DNA of 64,000 nucleotides from Ziziphus jujuba (Eukaryota; Streptophyta; Magnoliopsida; Rosales; Rhamnaceae), in NCBI RefSeq assembly GCF_031755915.1, contig NC_083387.1, positions 16,327,001 to 16,391,000 on the forward strand, given 5' to 3'. The translations under genes were made by a program, and so were the position numbers. Below the pieces are notes generated by a model, which did no database searches, was not told where the DNA came from, and worked only from the letters and a program-made list of their open reading frames with translations. Position 1 is the first letter of the stretch, and each line of letters opens with the position of its first letter. Of the stretch, positions 1-11,213 are shown in pieces.

Positions 1-595
1 CTTTTTCAATTTCCTCTTTTTTTAATTAATAATTTTTTACTTAATTGTTACATTTTCTAATTCTTGTCATGGTTTTAGATTTTGGTTGCAAAGCTTTGAT
101 TCTTTATCATCTCTAGCTATTTAGACATATGGAAAGGAATTGTTTTCACTTAATGTTGGAATTATACAATGGAACTCAAAAATCGCACAGTTAAACGATC
201 CCAAACTATCTCATTAAATAACAGAGCTTATTTAATCGTTAATAAGATACAAGAAAGATCTCATTAATTGGCCCAAAATTAAATCCTAGGAGAACTTTGG
301 CTAGCAGTCTATAAATATACTACCTACTAAGCCTTCAGTCATTGAAGTTTTATGTATTATTTTTTGAAGATTGAGAATCTTAGTAGGAAAATTAAACACC
401 TGATACGAAAATAAAAATGGTAAGGTTTAAATGTGTTTTTCAAATTAAGCTTCTTCTTTTTCTTTTTTTTCTTTTTTTTTTTCCGTGGTGCACCTAAACA
501 TAGATCAGTCAGATAGAGAACAATTTAGACAATCATATGGACTCAAAAAGATATTTTCTATACTACTATAGGTTAGTAATTGATAATAAAAATCC
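1..595. repeat. Truncated duplicate of Copia-A 5' LTR plus its upstream flank
   Basis: This stretch repeats, with moderate divergence, the sequence at about 989-1576 (offset 981-988). Positions 154 to about 595 match the first part of the Copia-A LTR. Positions 1-153 match the genomic sequence just upstream of that LTR. Similarity fades after about 595, so this copy has no LTR 3' end, primer site or internal region. It looks like a duplicated flank plus partial LTR rather than an independent insertion. The window edge cuts its left side. Confidence 0.7.
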
Positions 596-988
596 CTTTT
601 GAATAAAACACTTTTAGATATACTAACAAAACCATGAGAAGAGGAAACAGAGCTTGAGGGTTGAAACCTTTAGAGTTGAACATTCCTTCCCCAAAAAGTT
701 GAAGAACTAGCCTAGAATGGGAAATTTCAATGTTTTTTTAATTTTTTTCCATTCCTCGATCATTTAAATAGCAAAAGTACCCATTTTTATTGTTTGTTTC
801 ATTGCTTTCTCCAAAGTGCATTCTTTGGAAAATATGTATATGCATAACTGATTATTAACATTAACTTATCAGTGGTAGCTTACCAATTGACGTGCCAATG
901 CTAGGAGCTTTTCTTTTTTTTCTTTTTTTTTCCTTTATAGAATACATTTTTTCTATATTTTATCTTTCTTGTAATGGACTTTTGTCTT
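596..988. other. Non-coding spacer, nothing recognised
   Basis: AT-rich sequence between the two copies of the flank-plus-LTR repeat, with several poly-T runs. I see no open reading frame of note, no structured RNA and no recognisable transposon end. Confidence 0.5.
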
Positions 989-1139
989 TGGTTTCAATTT
1001 CTTCTTTTTTAATTAATTAATTTTTACATAATTGTTTCATTTTAAGATTTTTGTTTTGGATTTAGTTTTAGTCATGAAGTTTTGATTCTTTATCATCTCT
1101 AGCTAATTAGACATATGGAAATAAGAGGTTGTCATTTAA

Positions 1140-1635
1140 TGTTGGAATCATACAATAGACGCTAGGAATCGCACAGTTGAACGATCTCCAAACAAGCTCA
1201 TTAAATGATAAAGCCCATTTACCTGTTTATTAAGATACAAGGAGTCCATTAATTGGGACCAAGGTATTATTAAATCTTAGGAGGAGTAAGGTTATCCACC
1301 TATAAATATACAATCTACTAGCCTCCAGTCGCATAAAGCTTTACGTATTATTTTATAGAAATTGATAATCTTACTAGAAAAATCAAATACTTTTCGAGAA
1401 AAGAAAAAAAAAACTATAAGGTTTCAATGTGATTTTCAGATTAATCTTCTTGTTTCTTTTGTGACCTGGTCCACCCAGATGTAGATCTATCACGTGGAAA
1501 ATAGTTTGAAAGGTCCTATGGATTCGAGAAGATATTTTCTACATTATTATAGGTTAGTAATGAGTAGCGAAAATATATTTATCACATTCTTCATTTAATT
1601 ATGCAGTTCCTGACTTCTACTGTATGATTTCAACA
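1140..1635 (+). repeat. Copia-A 5' LTR
   Basis: Begins with TGTTGGAATC and ends with TTTCAACA. It is followed by a primer-site-like stretch. It aligns over most of its length with 29832-30273, sharing a 'taagatacaag' block, a 'caccttaag/caaatac' region and the 'ggttagtaa' tail. The two LTRs differ clearly in length (496 and 442 bp), consistent with an old insertion. Confidence 0.8.
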
Positions 1636-1636
1636 A

Positions 1637-1650
1637 TTAGTATTAGAGCA
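1637..1650 (+). promoter_or_regulatory. Copia-A primer binding site (degenerate)
   Basis: The sequence TTAGTATTAGAGCA lies one base after the 5' LTR. It matches the usual TGGTATCAGAGC complement of the initiator Met tRNA 3' end, with two or three changes. Its position directly after the LTR supports the LTR boundary. Confidence 0.7.
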
Positions 1651-1739
1651 CTGGTTGAATCAGTATGTGATAGATTGAATCCATATTTTATTTTCATATA
1701 TATATGATGTTTATTAGATCTATTTCATATAGAGTTCTA

Positions 1740-2590
1740 ATATTCTTGTTATTTATAATTTTAGTATTATGAACAAATAATTGGCAATGGGCGAATACTA
1801 CAGTTCACTGTTATATTCTTGCCGATGTTACTAGCCATACGCAGAAGCAACTATCCAACCTAGAAAATGCATCAGAAATTATCAAGATTCTGGAAAGGAT
1901 ATTTGCTAAAAGTATTAGTACTGTTAAACAAGCAGCAATTAGGGCACTAATATACTCTCATATGACTAGAAGAAATGTTTGACAACATTGCCGCATGATG
2001 ATAGGCCACTTCAGAAAGTTGGATGAAGAGATGCAAATTGATATAATTTTGGAATCTCTACTTGATAGCATCAATCGGTTAACCAAACTATAATATGAAC
2101 AGCATGAAACTTTCTTCTATTGATCTCATGCACCAACTTGAGGATGCTGAAAAGACTTTCGTGAAGCTAGCAAGTGTATATCATGCTAAAGGTTCTTCTA
2201 GACCTAAAAGGCAGTGTAAAGGTGAAAATGAGAACAAAAAGTAGAAAGGACTAGTTTTAGTTGCCAAATCGACATTAGTGAAGAAGCCAAAAGCGAAATG
2301 CTTCAAGTGCGGTAAAAAATGTCATTAGAAAAAGAATTGTCGTAAATCAGGTATGGATAATTTATCTGCAGTTGAAGCTTGTTTAGTGCATATTAGAATG
2401 ATAAATGGATCATTGATTCAAGAGCCACTAGCCATGTTTGTTACTCTTTGCAATGGTTTAAATAAAGCAGTCCACTTAGTAAAAGACAAAGAAGCTTAGC
2501 ATCAAGAAATAGTGAAATCAAGTACAGATCATTTATATATAGTTGAGGCTTAGTTATCATTTATATATAGTGAAATCAAGTACAGATCAT
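1740..2590 (+). pseudogene. Copia-A gag and start of protease, decayed
   Basis: Conceptual translation in shifting frames gives pieces typical of Copia gag (UBN2/DUF4219 type), including HTQKQLSNLENASEI and a DIILESLLDS stretch. A zinc knuckle near 2295-2340 reads KCFKCGKKCH then a stop, then KKNC; the family form is CX2CX4HX4C. The protease start near 2405 reads WIIDSRATSHVC, with Arg replacing the Gly of the DSGAT active site. Multiple in-frame stops make it non-functional. After about 2490 the frame runs into a short internal repeat and then the truncated Gypsy-F LTR. Confidence 0.75.
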
Positions 2591-2598
2591 TTATATTA
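2505..2598. repeat. Short imperfect repeat at the Copia-A/Gypsy-F junction
   Basis: A roughly 30-bp block containing GTGAAATCAAGTACAGATC occurs twice, about 57 bp apart, just before the left Gypsy-F LTR. Translated, it resembles the gag C-terminal stretch seen earlier at about 2344, so gag DNA was locally duplicated here. It supports a rearranged junction. Confidence 0.6.
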
Positions 2599-3676
2599 GC
2601 CCGGATCTTAATTAAGTTCAAGTTCTAATGGAATTGACCTCAACCCCTAACCAACCTGTGGTTAGAAACCTTGGTATAATGTAGACACCATAATAGGGGG
2701 TGGAAAACCTATTGATAAGTCAAGCTAAAACAACCAATTCTCCAACGGTGTTTTAGGTGTTCTCAAAGAACAAAGAGATAATTAATCTTATAAGTATTTT
2801 CTTTATCAAATCAAAGTTAATTCTTATTGATAACTAAGCCTTTAAATAGGCTTTGAAAGGACAACTTAAAAACCCTAGAACATAAAGAAAACCGGCCACC
2901 ACACATAAAGAAACCTAGTTGGCCGAAACTATACTTCCTTTCCTAATCTAAGTTTGATTAATTAATTCCTTTATATTAAATTAGGAATTAATTAATTTAC
3001 AATGGAAAGAATAAAATAAAAAGCTTCCTAAATTTATTTGTCTAGAAGATAAATAAATAAAGGCCAAAAAGTAATGGTAGTTTCCTAAAACAAATTAGGA
3101 AACTAAAAATGCTAGCCTTTTGATCAAGTTGACTTTGATCAATCTTTGACCTCTTTGAGCTCCAAATCAGCTTCTAGATGCTTTGTGGGATGCCAAATAA
3201 GCTGAATATGAAGTCCCACATGTTTCCCATGCTTGGAAAAATAAGAAAAGGCTAATACAGTAATATACAGTAAAGCCAGCAAGCGATACAACAAATTCGG
3301 CCAAATTGTTGATGCTGTCCATACAAGCCCTTTTTGATTGCATTTGAGGCTGCTTTAACTTGATTCCATGACCTCTTAGGCATATCTATTGAACCCATAA
3401 AGCATTGGAACCATTTCATGCTTCCCTAACTCCAAAAATGTACCAAAATCGTCACCCAGGTCCGTACTAGTCTCCAGCGCTTGTATCAGCAAAACAAGTC
3501 TTGGTTCTTTGGTCATGATCATTCCTTCTTGATTATGATTTATCCTTTGAATAAGCACAGCAAGGTTATCCTTGAACTTCTTGGCTTGTGCTCTAGTGAT
3601 TGGTCCCACCTTCATCCGTAACGGATCGGCACCCCAGCGGGTTGTTGGTTGTACGGGTTTGGGCGGATTCGCATCA
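2591..3676 (-). repeat. Gypsy-F 3' LTR, outer end truncated
   Basis: Matches 7882-8975 closely, with shared blocks such as TTCAAGTTCTAATGGAATTG and the GPITRAQAKKF coding remnant. The first 37 bp present in the other LTR (7845-7881) are missing here. The inner boundary is sharp: on the minus strand the purine tract is followed by TGATGCGAATCC. Confidence 0.85.
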
Positions 3677-3720
3677 TTCCCCTCCTCTTGAAAAGGATTT
3701 GTCCTCAAATCAATGTCATC
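3376..3720 (-). pseudogene. Gypsy-F pol C-terminal tail running through the polypurine tract into the LTR
   Basis: A 110-residue open frame starts inside the element ([13 protein letters not shown]), reads through the purine tract and continues in the 3' LTR with TTRWGADPLRMKVGPITRAQ. The same LTR-encoded stretch is open at 8636-8998 in the other LTR and at 25720-25974 in the solo LTR. Plant Gypsy polyproteins often end with a 'GPxTRAxAK' motif near the 3' LTR, so this is probably the pol C-terminus. Upstream it is out of frame with the surviving RT-integrase frame. Confidence 0.65.
3677..3692 (-). promoter_or_regulatory. Gypsy-F polypurine tract
   Basis: On the minus strand, TCAAGAGGAGGGGAA ends exactly at the 3' LTR start. 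This purine run is where plus-strand DNA synthesis would be primed. It also encodes part of a peptide (TNPFQEEGND) that continues into the LTR. Confidence 0.75.
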
Positions 3721-4600
3721 ACCTGCAGCAAAAGGAGATAAATCAGCAACATTGAAGGTGTCACTAACATTATACTCACCTGGTAGATCAAGTTTGTAGG
3801 CATTGTCATTTTCCTCTCCAAAACTTGAAAAGGTCCATCACCCCTCGGCATGAGTTTTAATTTCCTTTGTTCGGGAAATCTTTCTTTCCTTAAATGCAAC
3901 CAAACCAATTCTCTGGGGTCAAACACTATTACAAAAAAATCTAGAAATACATGCTCATTATGGTAAAAATTACACTTTTTAGAGCTAGTAAACAATATTT
4001 CCCAAATTTTCAAATTTCCACTACATAAAGCTCTCAACAATGCTGATAAAGTTCTATGCAATAAAGCCATCTTTAAATAAGTATCTTTAAAATTCATGAC
4101 CAGCAATGATTTCTTATTCATAATTACCTTATTAACATCACCTTCTTTCATTCTAATTTGATAATAACCACTCCTAAGATCAAATTTAGTAAACATGCAA
4201 GCACCATGCAACTCATCAAGCATATCATCTAATCTAGGAATGGAATGTCTATATTTAATGGTGATGTTATTTATAACCCTACAATCAACACACATTCTCC
4301 AAGAGCCATCCTTTTTAGGTACCAACAAAACAGGAACAGCACATGGACTTAAACTCTCACGAATGTATCCTTTATCAAGCAAATCACTTACCTGTTTTTG
4401 CAGCTCCTTTGTTTATTCGGGATTGCTCCTATAAGCTGGTCTATTTGGTATGGCAGCCCCTGGAACAAATTCAATTTGATGTTCTATCCCTCAAATAGGT
4501 GGTAGTCCACTTGGAATTTCATTTGGGAAGACATCTCCAAATTCCTTCAAAAGAGAAATCATTGAACTTGGGAATTCAAGTTCCTCAAAGTTAGTTTGAT
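3705..4600 (-). pseudogene. Gypsy-F RT N-terminal half fused to integrase C-terminal tail
   Basis: From 4600 leftward the frame shows the usual pre-RT linker (FGDVFPNEIPSGLPPI, then a stop) and RT landmarks [40 protein letters not shown] and [19 protein letters not shown]. The catalytic YxDD region never appears. After a junction near 3980-4120 the frame changes to [20 protein letters not shown], which is the post-catalytic integrase tail. The deletion therefore removed RT motifs C-E, RNase H and the integrase core. The joining segment echoes a stretch found upstream at about 4603-4690. Stops at about 4490 and 4410 also break the frame. Confidence 0.8.
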
Positions 4601-4602
4601 CA

Positions 4603-5460
4603 TTAAAATAATTTTTCTTTATAAATCATGACCAGCAAAGGTTTGTTACACTCAATAACCTTATTAATATCCCCTAAACTCAAATAAAAGTTGCTACTTG
4701 ACCTTTCTTTTCTTTCTTTTTCTTTTTCCCCCTTGGATTGGCGCAAACCTTCGGATTTCCCTTCCTTCTCCAAGCTCTTGGGTTTGCCACTTTCTTTCCC
4801 CTCTCTTTCGGTTTTTCCTTGATCTTTCCACTCAATATGAGTCTTAGAAACCTTATCTTGATCAGCAACCTCATTCTTACCTTCTTGAAAGGATGGTGAA
4901 ACCGTTGGTGCCATACTTGCTTTTTCCTTGAGCTTTTCGGCTTCTCTCCTTTGTTGCATTTATAATTGGTCTTTGTAAACCTCTTTAGGAGATAATGGTT
5001 CCAGCTTGACCTTCTTCCCTTTAAACTTGAAAACAATACTATTTTCTCAACCAAAATGAGTAGCATCTTTATCAAATTGCCATGGCCTACCTTATAGTAT
5101 ATGTCCAGTAATCATGGGTACAATATCACATAAAACTACATCCTCATATCTACCAATATTAAATTTTACTTTGATTTGTTTGTTTACTTTCATCTCACCA
5201 CTATCATTAAGCCATTGTAATCTATATGGTTCAGGATGTTTTATTGTTTTTAAGCCCAATTTATCAACTACAGGGTTACTTATTACATTAGTACAACTCT
5301 CACTATCTGCAATCATGCTACAAATTTTACCTTGTATTACACAACGAGTGTGGAAGATGTTTTCTCGTTGAATTTGTTCTTCATCCTTGTAAACAGCAAG
5401 TACCCTCCTTGAAACCAAATTTAGCTCAATATTTGATGTGTTTAATGGTTCGGCCTCATC
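4603..5460 (-). pseudogene. Gypsy-F protease and spacer
   Basis: The retropepsin-like part (5092-5418) reads HTRCVIQGKICSMIADSES then CTNVISNPVVDKLGL. The catalytic Asp is kept, but the position after it is Ser-Glu where the family has a small residue and Gly, so activity is doubtful. Downstream the frame gives PWQFDKDATHFG, a stop, and a Lys/Glu-rich spacer (QQRREAEKLKEKASM, then many KEK/EKE repeats) leading to the RT. Two overlapping frames are open in the spacer because of its purine bias. Only the pol frame is meaningful. Confidence 0.7.
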
Positions 5461-5554
5461 ATCAAGTCCTTCATCTTCTTATTCGATTTCAGCCTCACTA
5501 GCCTCACTTTCAGATTCCACCTCTCCATTACCCCTAATTACCATTATCCTTCTT

Positions 5555-6659
5555 TTCGGGCATTGGCTGGCTATATGTCCTCTTCCTTGGCACTTGAAAC
5601 AAATAATTTCTCTTGATTTTGAGGTTTAGGGTCAGATTTTACCTCACCTTTAATGGCTTGGGCAGATTCGGTTTTAAATTCTCTTCTTGGCTGGTTGATA
5701 GCTTTTTCACCAAGTTTTGGCTTCAACTTGGTTTCATAAGTGGAATTTTTTTCCAGCCACTTGAACTTGTCCTTCCACTACTAGAAACTCCTCCCAACTG
5801 TGTGCTAACACCCCTCCTCTTGAATTGGTTCTCAAGCTTAATTGCTACATGCAACATCTCCTTCAATTCCAAGTATTGTTGTAATTCAAGCTGGTTGGCA
5901 ATGTCACGGTTTAACCCTCCAAGAAATCTTGTCATTGTTGCCTCCCTATCCTCATTCATATTTAGCCTCATCATTAACATCTCCATCTCTTTGTAATAAT
6001 CCTCCACGGACCTACTTCTTTGAGATAGGGACTGAAGCCTTTGATGCAGCAACCTATGATAATGTGATGGCACGAACCGCTTCCTCATGGGTCCCTTCAT
6101 TTGGCGCCATTTAGTGATCAAGTCATCACCAACTCTCATTCGAGTATTTTGCTCATTTGTCCACCATTGGAATGCATAATGACCAAACTCCATTGCTGCC
6201 ATCCTCATCTTCTTGCCCTCCGAATAATTATGGCAGTCAAATATCATCTGCATCTTTTCTTCCCACTCCAAATATGCCTCGGGATCACTTTTTCCCATGA
6301 ATGGTGGGATGTTGATCTTGATATTGCTAAGATTGTCATCTGTTTCTTCCCTCCTATACCTTCCATGGCCAACTCTCTCTTGGACAGCAAAGGTTTCATC
6401 CATGCTTTCCTTAAAGTCCCCACCGAAATCCTCCTCCTCAAATTCCTCTCTCGGTCTTTCACGGCCTCCTCGTCCTCGACCTCGACCTTCATGGAATTCT
6501 TGCCTATTTCTTGTGTTTGGAATTCCTTGGAAAACTTCTAGCTTTCAATTCCCTTTGCTCACCACTCCCAATAGCTCGTGGATCACCATGAAATCCTACG
6601 GACTCCTCTTCATTAATTCTCAGTGGTGTGTATCCTCTTCTTATTCTAGAATCTGCCAT
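5555..6659 (-). pseudogene. Gypsy-F gag with CCHC knuckle, frameshifted
   Basis: The likely start is ATG at 6659 (MADSRIRRGYTPLRINEEES). A frameshift lies near 6545, because the RGRGRGG linker and gag body continue in another frame. The body (6403-5723) has family landmarks INIPPFMGKSDPEAYLEWEE, FVPSHYHRLLHQRLQSLSQ and SVEDYYKEMEMLMMRL, typical of the Retrotrans_gag domain. A stop near 5723 precedes the zinc knuckle at about 5600-5555, CFKCQGRGHIASQC, which fits CX2CX4HX4C. The product would be the particle-forming nucleic-acid-binding protein, but this copy is broken at least twice. Confidence 0.8.
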
Positions 6660-7830
6660 GTTAGTAAAATACTGCAAAAATAAAATAAATCCTCGCAATA
6701 TTCACTCCCTCACGTGTTTCGCTCAAACAAGGTCTCGACACTCGTGTTTGCACACTAGTTTCGGCTTCTACCCTCTTTTAAGCTCACACACTCTTGCATT
6801 TTCTACTCAATGAATTATCTCAAAGTTCTAATTAAAACACCCACAAAACAGCAATTAGATCACTAGTATGTTTTAATTAAACTTATCAATAAAACAGTAA
6901 GCAAAAATAAACAAATACCGAATGGAATGAAAATACCTATTTTCAGTTTTTTTTTTCTAGACAAAATAAAGTAAATTAATGGGAAAGCTTTGGAATTTTG
7001 AAGAACTGGAGCAAATGGTAATAGATTATGAGTTCAATAATAAAATTCTAGAAAAGAAATTCAAATAGGAACAAGAATCAAAGAGAACAAAAATATAGAA
7101 AAGTTGTTGGTTGTTGTTCTTTGTAATTCAAGTTTTTGTATCAAATCCTTTAACTAATTTTAATCCAAATAATTTAGCACTCAAACTCAAATATCCAGCA
7201 GCAAAAATAACTCTCCAGAAACTCCAAATATGGAATAAATAATCAGCAAAGCAGCAGTTACAAAAAAAAATTTCCAGCAACAAACTTTAAAACCAATTTT
7301 CAACAAACCAATATATATATATATTTTTTTTTTATATTCGGCTATCTTCTTTTTTTTTTTTTTCTTCCCTCTCTTTTTTTTTTTTTCACTCACTGAATAT
7401 CAGACACAACTGCAGTAGCAAGAGTAAACAACAAATTTGCAATTCCAATTCCAAAAATTCACCAAACCCGTGACCTCCAAATAAACACAAATGTGCATTT
7501 TTTTTCCTTTTTAAAAAAAAAAAATGTTGCCGCAAACTCCTTTTTTTTTTTTTTTTTAACAGATGAATGCAAATATTTAAGACTAAAACAGCAAAGGAAA
7601 ATCAACAAAAACCAAAATTAACAAGAACAATGATGAAAAACAACCAACAAAGTTGGAAACAAAAATACGATAAAACTAGGAAATCCTAATTCAACTAAGA
7701 ATGAATTTTTTTTTTTTTTAAATGTAGAACGTGTATGGCATGGATGGAACCTTAACCTAATGCTAAAATTGCAGAATAACGCAAAAATATATAAATCAAA
7801 TAAAGATAGATCAAACCTGAACAAAATTTA
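6660..7830 (-). other. Gypsy-F untranslated leader
   Basis: About 1.2 kb between primer site and gag start, rich in A and T with several poly-T runs on the plus strand (near 7330, 7380, 7540, 7710). I see no conserved reading frame. A leader of this kind normally carries packaging signals, but none can be pointed to here. Confidence 0.5.
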
Positions 7831-7842
7831 GCTCTAATACCA
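7831..7842 (-). promoter_or_regulatory. Gypsy-F primer binding site
   Basis: On the minus strand this reads TGGTATTAGAGC, one base off the initiator Met tRNA complement. It sits two bases from the 5' LTR end, which fixes the inner LTR boundary. Confidence 0.8.
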
Positions 7843-7844
7843 AA

Positions 7845-8975
7845 TGATACGAACCTAGGACGACCTGCTCCTAAACCCGTATTATATTAACTCGGATCTT
7901 AATTAAGTTCAAGTTCTAATGGAATTGACCTCAACCTCTAACCAACCTATGGTTAGAAACCTTCGTATAATGTAGTTGCCACAATAAGGGATGGAAAACC
8001 TATTGATAAGTCAAGTTAAAACAACCAATTCTCTAATGGTGTTTTAGGTGTTCTCAAAGAACAAAGAGATAATTAATCTCATAAGTATTTTCTTTATCAA
8101 ATCAAAGTTAATTCTTATTGATAACTAAGCCCTTAAATAGGCTTTGAAAAGACAACTTAAAAACCCTAGAACATAAAGAAAACCAGCCACCACACATAAA
8201 GAAACCTAGTTGGCCGAAACTATACTTCCTTTCCTAATCTAAGTTTGATTAATTAATTCCTTTATATTAAATTAGGAATTAATTAGTTTACAATGGAAAG
8301 AATAAAATAAAGTTCCTAAAGTTATTTTTCCAGAAAATAAATAAATAAAAGCCAAAAAGTAATGGTAGTTTCCTAAAACAAAAAGTAAAAACAAATTAGG
8401 AAACTAAAAATGCTAGCCTTTTGATCAAGTTGACTTTGATCAATCTTTGACCTCTCTCAGCTCCAAATCAGCTTCTAGATGCTTTTTAGGATGCCAAATA
8501 AGCTGAATATGAAGTCCCACATGTTTCCCACGCTTGGAAAAATAAGAAAAAGCTAATACAGTAAAATACAGTAAAGTCAGCAAGAAATACAGCAAATTCG
8601 GCGAAATTGTTGATGCTGTCCGTACAAGCCCTTTTTTATTGTATTTGAGGCTGATTAACTTGATTCCATGACCTCTTAGGCATATGTATTGAACCCATAA
8701 AGCATTGGAACCATTTCATGCTTCCTAACTCCAAAAATGCACCAAAACCGTCACTCGGGTCCGTACCAGTCTCCAGCGCTTGTATCAGCAAAACAGGTCT
8801 TGGTTCTTTGCTCATGATCATTCCTTCTTGATTATGATTTATCCTTTGAATAAGCACAGCAAGGTTATCCTTGAACTTCTTGGCTTGTGCTCTAGTGATT
8901 GGTCCCAGCTTCATCCGTAATGGATCGGCACCCCAGCGGGTTGTCGGTTGTACGAGTTCGGGCAGATTCGCATCA
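7845..8975 (-). repeat. Gypsy-F 5' LTR
   Basis: A complete 1131-bp LTR with TG at 7845 and CA at 8974-8975 on the plus strand, abutting the primer site. It carries the same GPITRAQAKKF coding remnant as the other copies. The right flank is Copia-A protease sequence beginning at the Trp codon of the active-site motif. Confidence 0.85.
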
Positions 8976-11213
8976 TGGCTCATTAATTCAAGAGCCACTA
9001 ACCATATTTCTTTGTTAATCTTTGCAATGGGTTAAACAAAGCAACCCACATAGTAAAGAACAACAAAGCTTGGCAATAAAAAATAGAGACATGTTTCCGT
9101 GATGGCAATAAGACTAGTAGAGTTATCTTTTAATAATAAAAATTTATGTTTTTCAGATTGTTTATTTGTTCTAGATTTTAAGAGGAATTGGATTTTTGTT
9201 AGCTTTTTATTTAACCATGGATTGACAATACAGTTTAATTTCTCAGTTTCAATTAAAAGTAATGGTACTTTTATTTTTTTCATAGAATTAATGAATTTTT
9301 TAACTCCTTTATCTTATAAAATTAACACCATTGAAAATACAGATGATGAGCGACTTTTCTTATCTAAGAAAACAAAAATGTTAAATGAAACCTATCTTCA
9401 GCACTATAATTAGGTTATATTTATTCTAATAGGATTCATGGTTTGGATAAAAGTAGAATTTTTAATTTCTTGATCTTTGAACCTATACCAGTATGTGAAT
9501 CTTGTTTGGAAATAAGATGACAAAAAGACCCTTCAAGGCCAAATGAAATCGAGCCACTATATAGCTAGAATTTATACATACTGATGTTTGTGGACCAAAG
9601 AGTATTCAAGCTAGAGGTGGATTTGAGTATTTCATCACATTTACTGATAACTACTTAAGATATGGTTATGTTTACCTAATGCACTATAAATCTAAAACTT
9701 TTGATAAATTTCAAAAGTATAAGGCTAAGGTAGAAAAGCAATTAGGTATCCATATTAAACAACTTCATTCTAACTAAGGCCTTAAATGACTATCTAGTGA
9801 GTTCAAGTCTTTCTTGGCTCAAAAGGGAATAATTTCTCAATTGTCATTCCCGATAACACCCCCACAAAATGGAGTTGCTGAAAGAAGAATTAGGAATCTT
9901 TTGAATATGGTGAGGTCGAAGATTAGTTATTCATCTTTACCTAAATTGTTATGGGACATGGATTAGAAGCAAATGTATACCTACTAAACTTGAATCCATC
10001 TAAATTTATTTCAAATACACCTACAAAATTATAGAAAGGGGACAAACCCATTTTGATCCATATTCAGATTTGGAGCATCCTGGAACATTGGAATTGGAAT
10101 CTCGTACTGAACTGTGTATGTTTATAGATTACCCTAAGAAGATGAGACGTGGAATTTTTTATAACCTAGAGGAAAAGAAAGTGATTATGAGTACTTATAC
10201 TACTTTCTTAGAAGAGGATTGTATGATGAATTTTAAATCTAAGAGTAAGGTGATTCTTGTGAAGCTTAACTTAATTGAGACCTACCTAAAACTCCTAGGC
10301 CTCCACCCTTATTTCTTCAAAGAAAGGAAAATGTACTAGAAGTACTCGAAGGTGAACAAGCATAGGAACCAATTCAGGACCAAACACAAGAACAAGAAGA
10401 GGATAATAAAGAGATTGGCAATCCACCACCACCACTAAACTTGGATCCTTCTGTACATTACTACTGCCAGCGCAGCAAACTCGTAATGAAAGAGTGATTC
10501 ATAAACCTACAAGGTATGTCTTGTTAGTTGTGATGTATAAGGTTGTTATGGATAATTCAATTGATGACCCCACCACTTACAAGGAAGCGTTGGAGGATGT
10601 TGACGTGTAAGAGTACAAAAAGGCCTTGAACCGAAAGAAGGAATCTACAGATTTTAACTCAATTTAGTCTCTTCTAGAAGCACCTGAATGGGTAAAACTC
10701 ATTGGATGCAAGTGGTCTACAAAAGAAAGAGAGAACCAGATGGGAAGGTAGAAACCTTCAAAGCTATATTGGTGGCAAAATTTTATACCCAGAAAGAAGA
10801 TATAGATTATGATGAAACATTTATGCCAATAGCCATGCTTAAATATATCCCAATTCTCTTAGGTATATCAATAGCTCTGATTATGAGATTTGGCAAATGG
10901 ATTTCAAGAGAGCTTTTCTAAATGATGAGCTGGAAAAGGACATCTATATGCAGCAACAAAATGGTTTATAGCAAAAGGCTAAGAACACATGGTATACAAG
11001 TTGCATAGGTCAATTTATGGACTTAATCAAGCATCTAGATCACAGAACATTAAGTTTTATTAGCCAATACAAATGTTCAATTTTAACAAAAGTCCTGATG
11101 AATCATGTGTGTGTAAAAAGATTCAAGGTTCACTAATAGTTTTTTTTTTGGTCATTTATGTGGATGATATCTTTTTAATCGGAAATGATGTGAAGGTGTT
11201 ATTAGGCATACAG
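8976..11213 (+). pseudogene. Copia-A protease-integrase-RT, first part
   Basis: Landmarks in order are WLINSRATNHIS (protease; both DSG positions altered), VSIKSNGTFIFFIELMN (spacer), an integrase core with EFIHTDVCGP at about 9565, a second Asp region at about 9760 that reads QLHSN then a stop, and TPPQNGVAERR near 9870. The integrase tail at 10070-10339 includes LESRTELCMFIDYPKKMRRG. RT begins near 10500, with SIYGLNQASR near 11010 and VIYVDDIFLIGNDV near 11150. The frame is broken many times. It stops at 11213, where LTR-B(-) is inserted. The Asp-Asp-Glu integrase and YVDD polymerase signatures identify the family securely. Confidence 0.85.

Larger units (their letters stand above)
2591..8975 (-). 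mobile_element. Gypsy-F: internally deleted Ty3/Gypsy retrotransposon
   Basis: Minus-strand element. Reading leftward it has a 5' LTR (7845-8975), an adjacent Met-tRNA-type primer site, a long leader, gag, a CCHC knuckle, protease, the N-terminal half of RT joined to an integrase C-terminal tail, a polypurine tract and a 3' LTR (2591-3676). The back half of RT, RNase H and most of integrase are missing, so it cannot move by itself. The gag and pol style looks chromovirus-like, but I cannot fix the clade. No matching target duplication is visible: the left LTR lacks about 37 bp of its outer end, and the Copia sequences on the two sides overlap rather than abut. Confidence 0.85.

Noticed and set aside
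9032..9283. 83-codon minus-strand frame
   Set aside because: It is antisense to the Copia-A protease-integrase spacer, which has clear family similarity on the plus strand.
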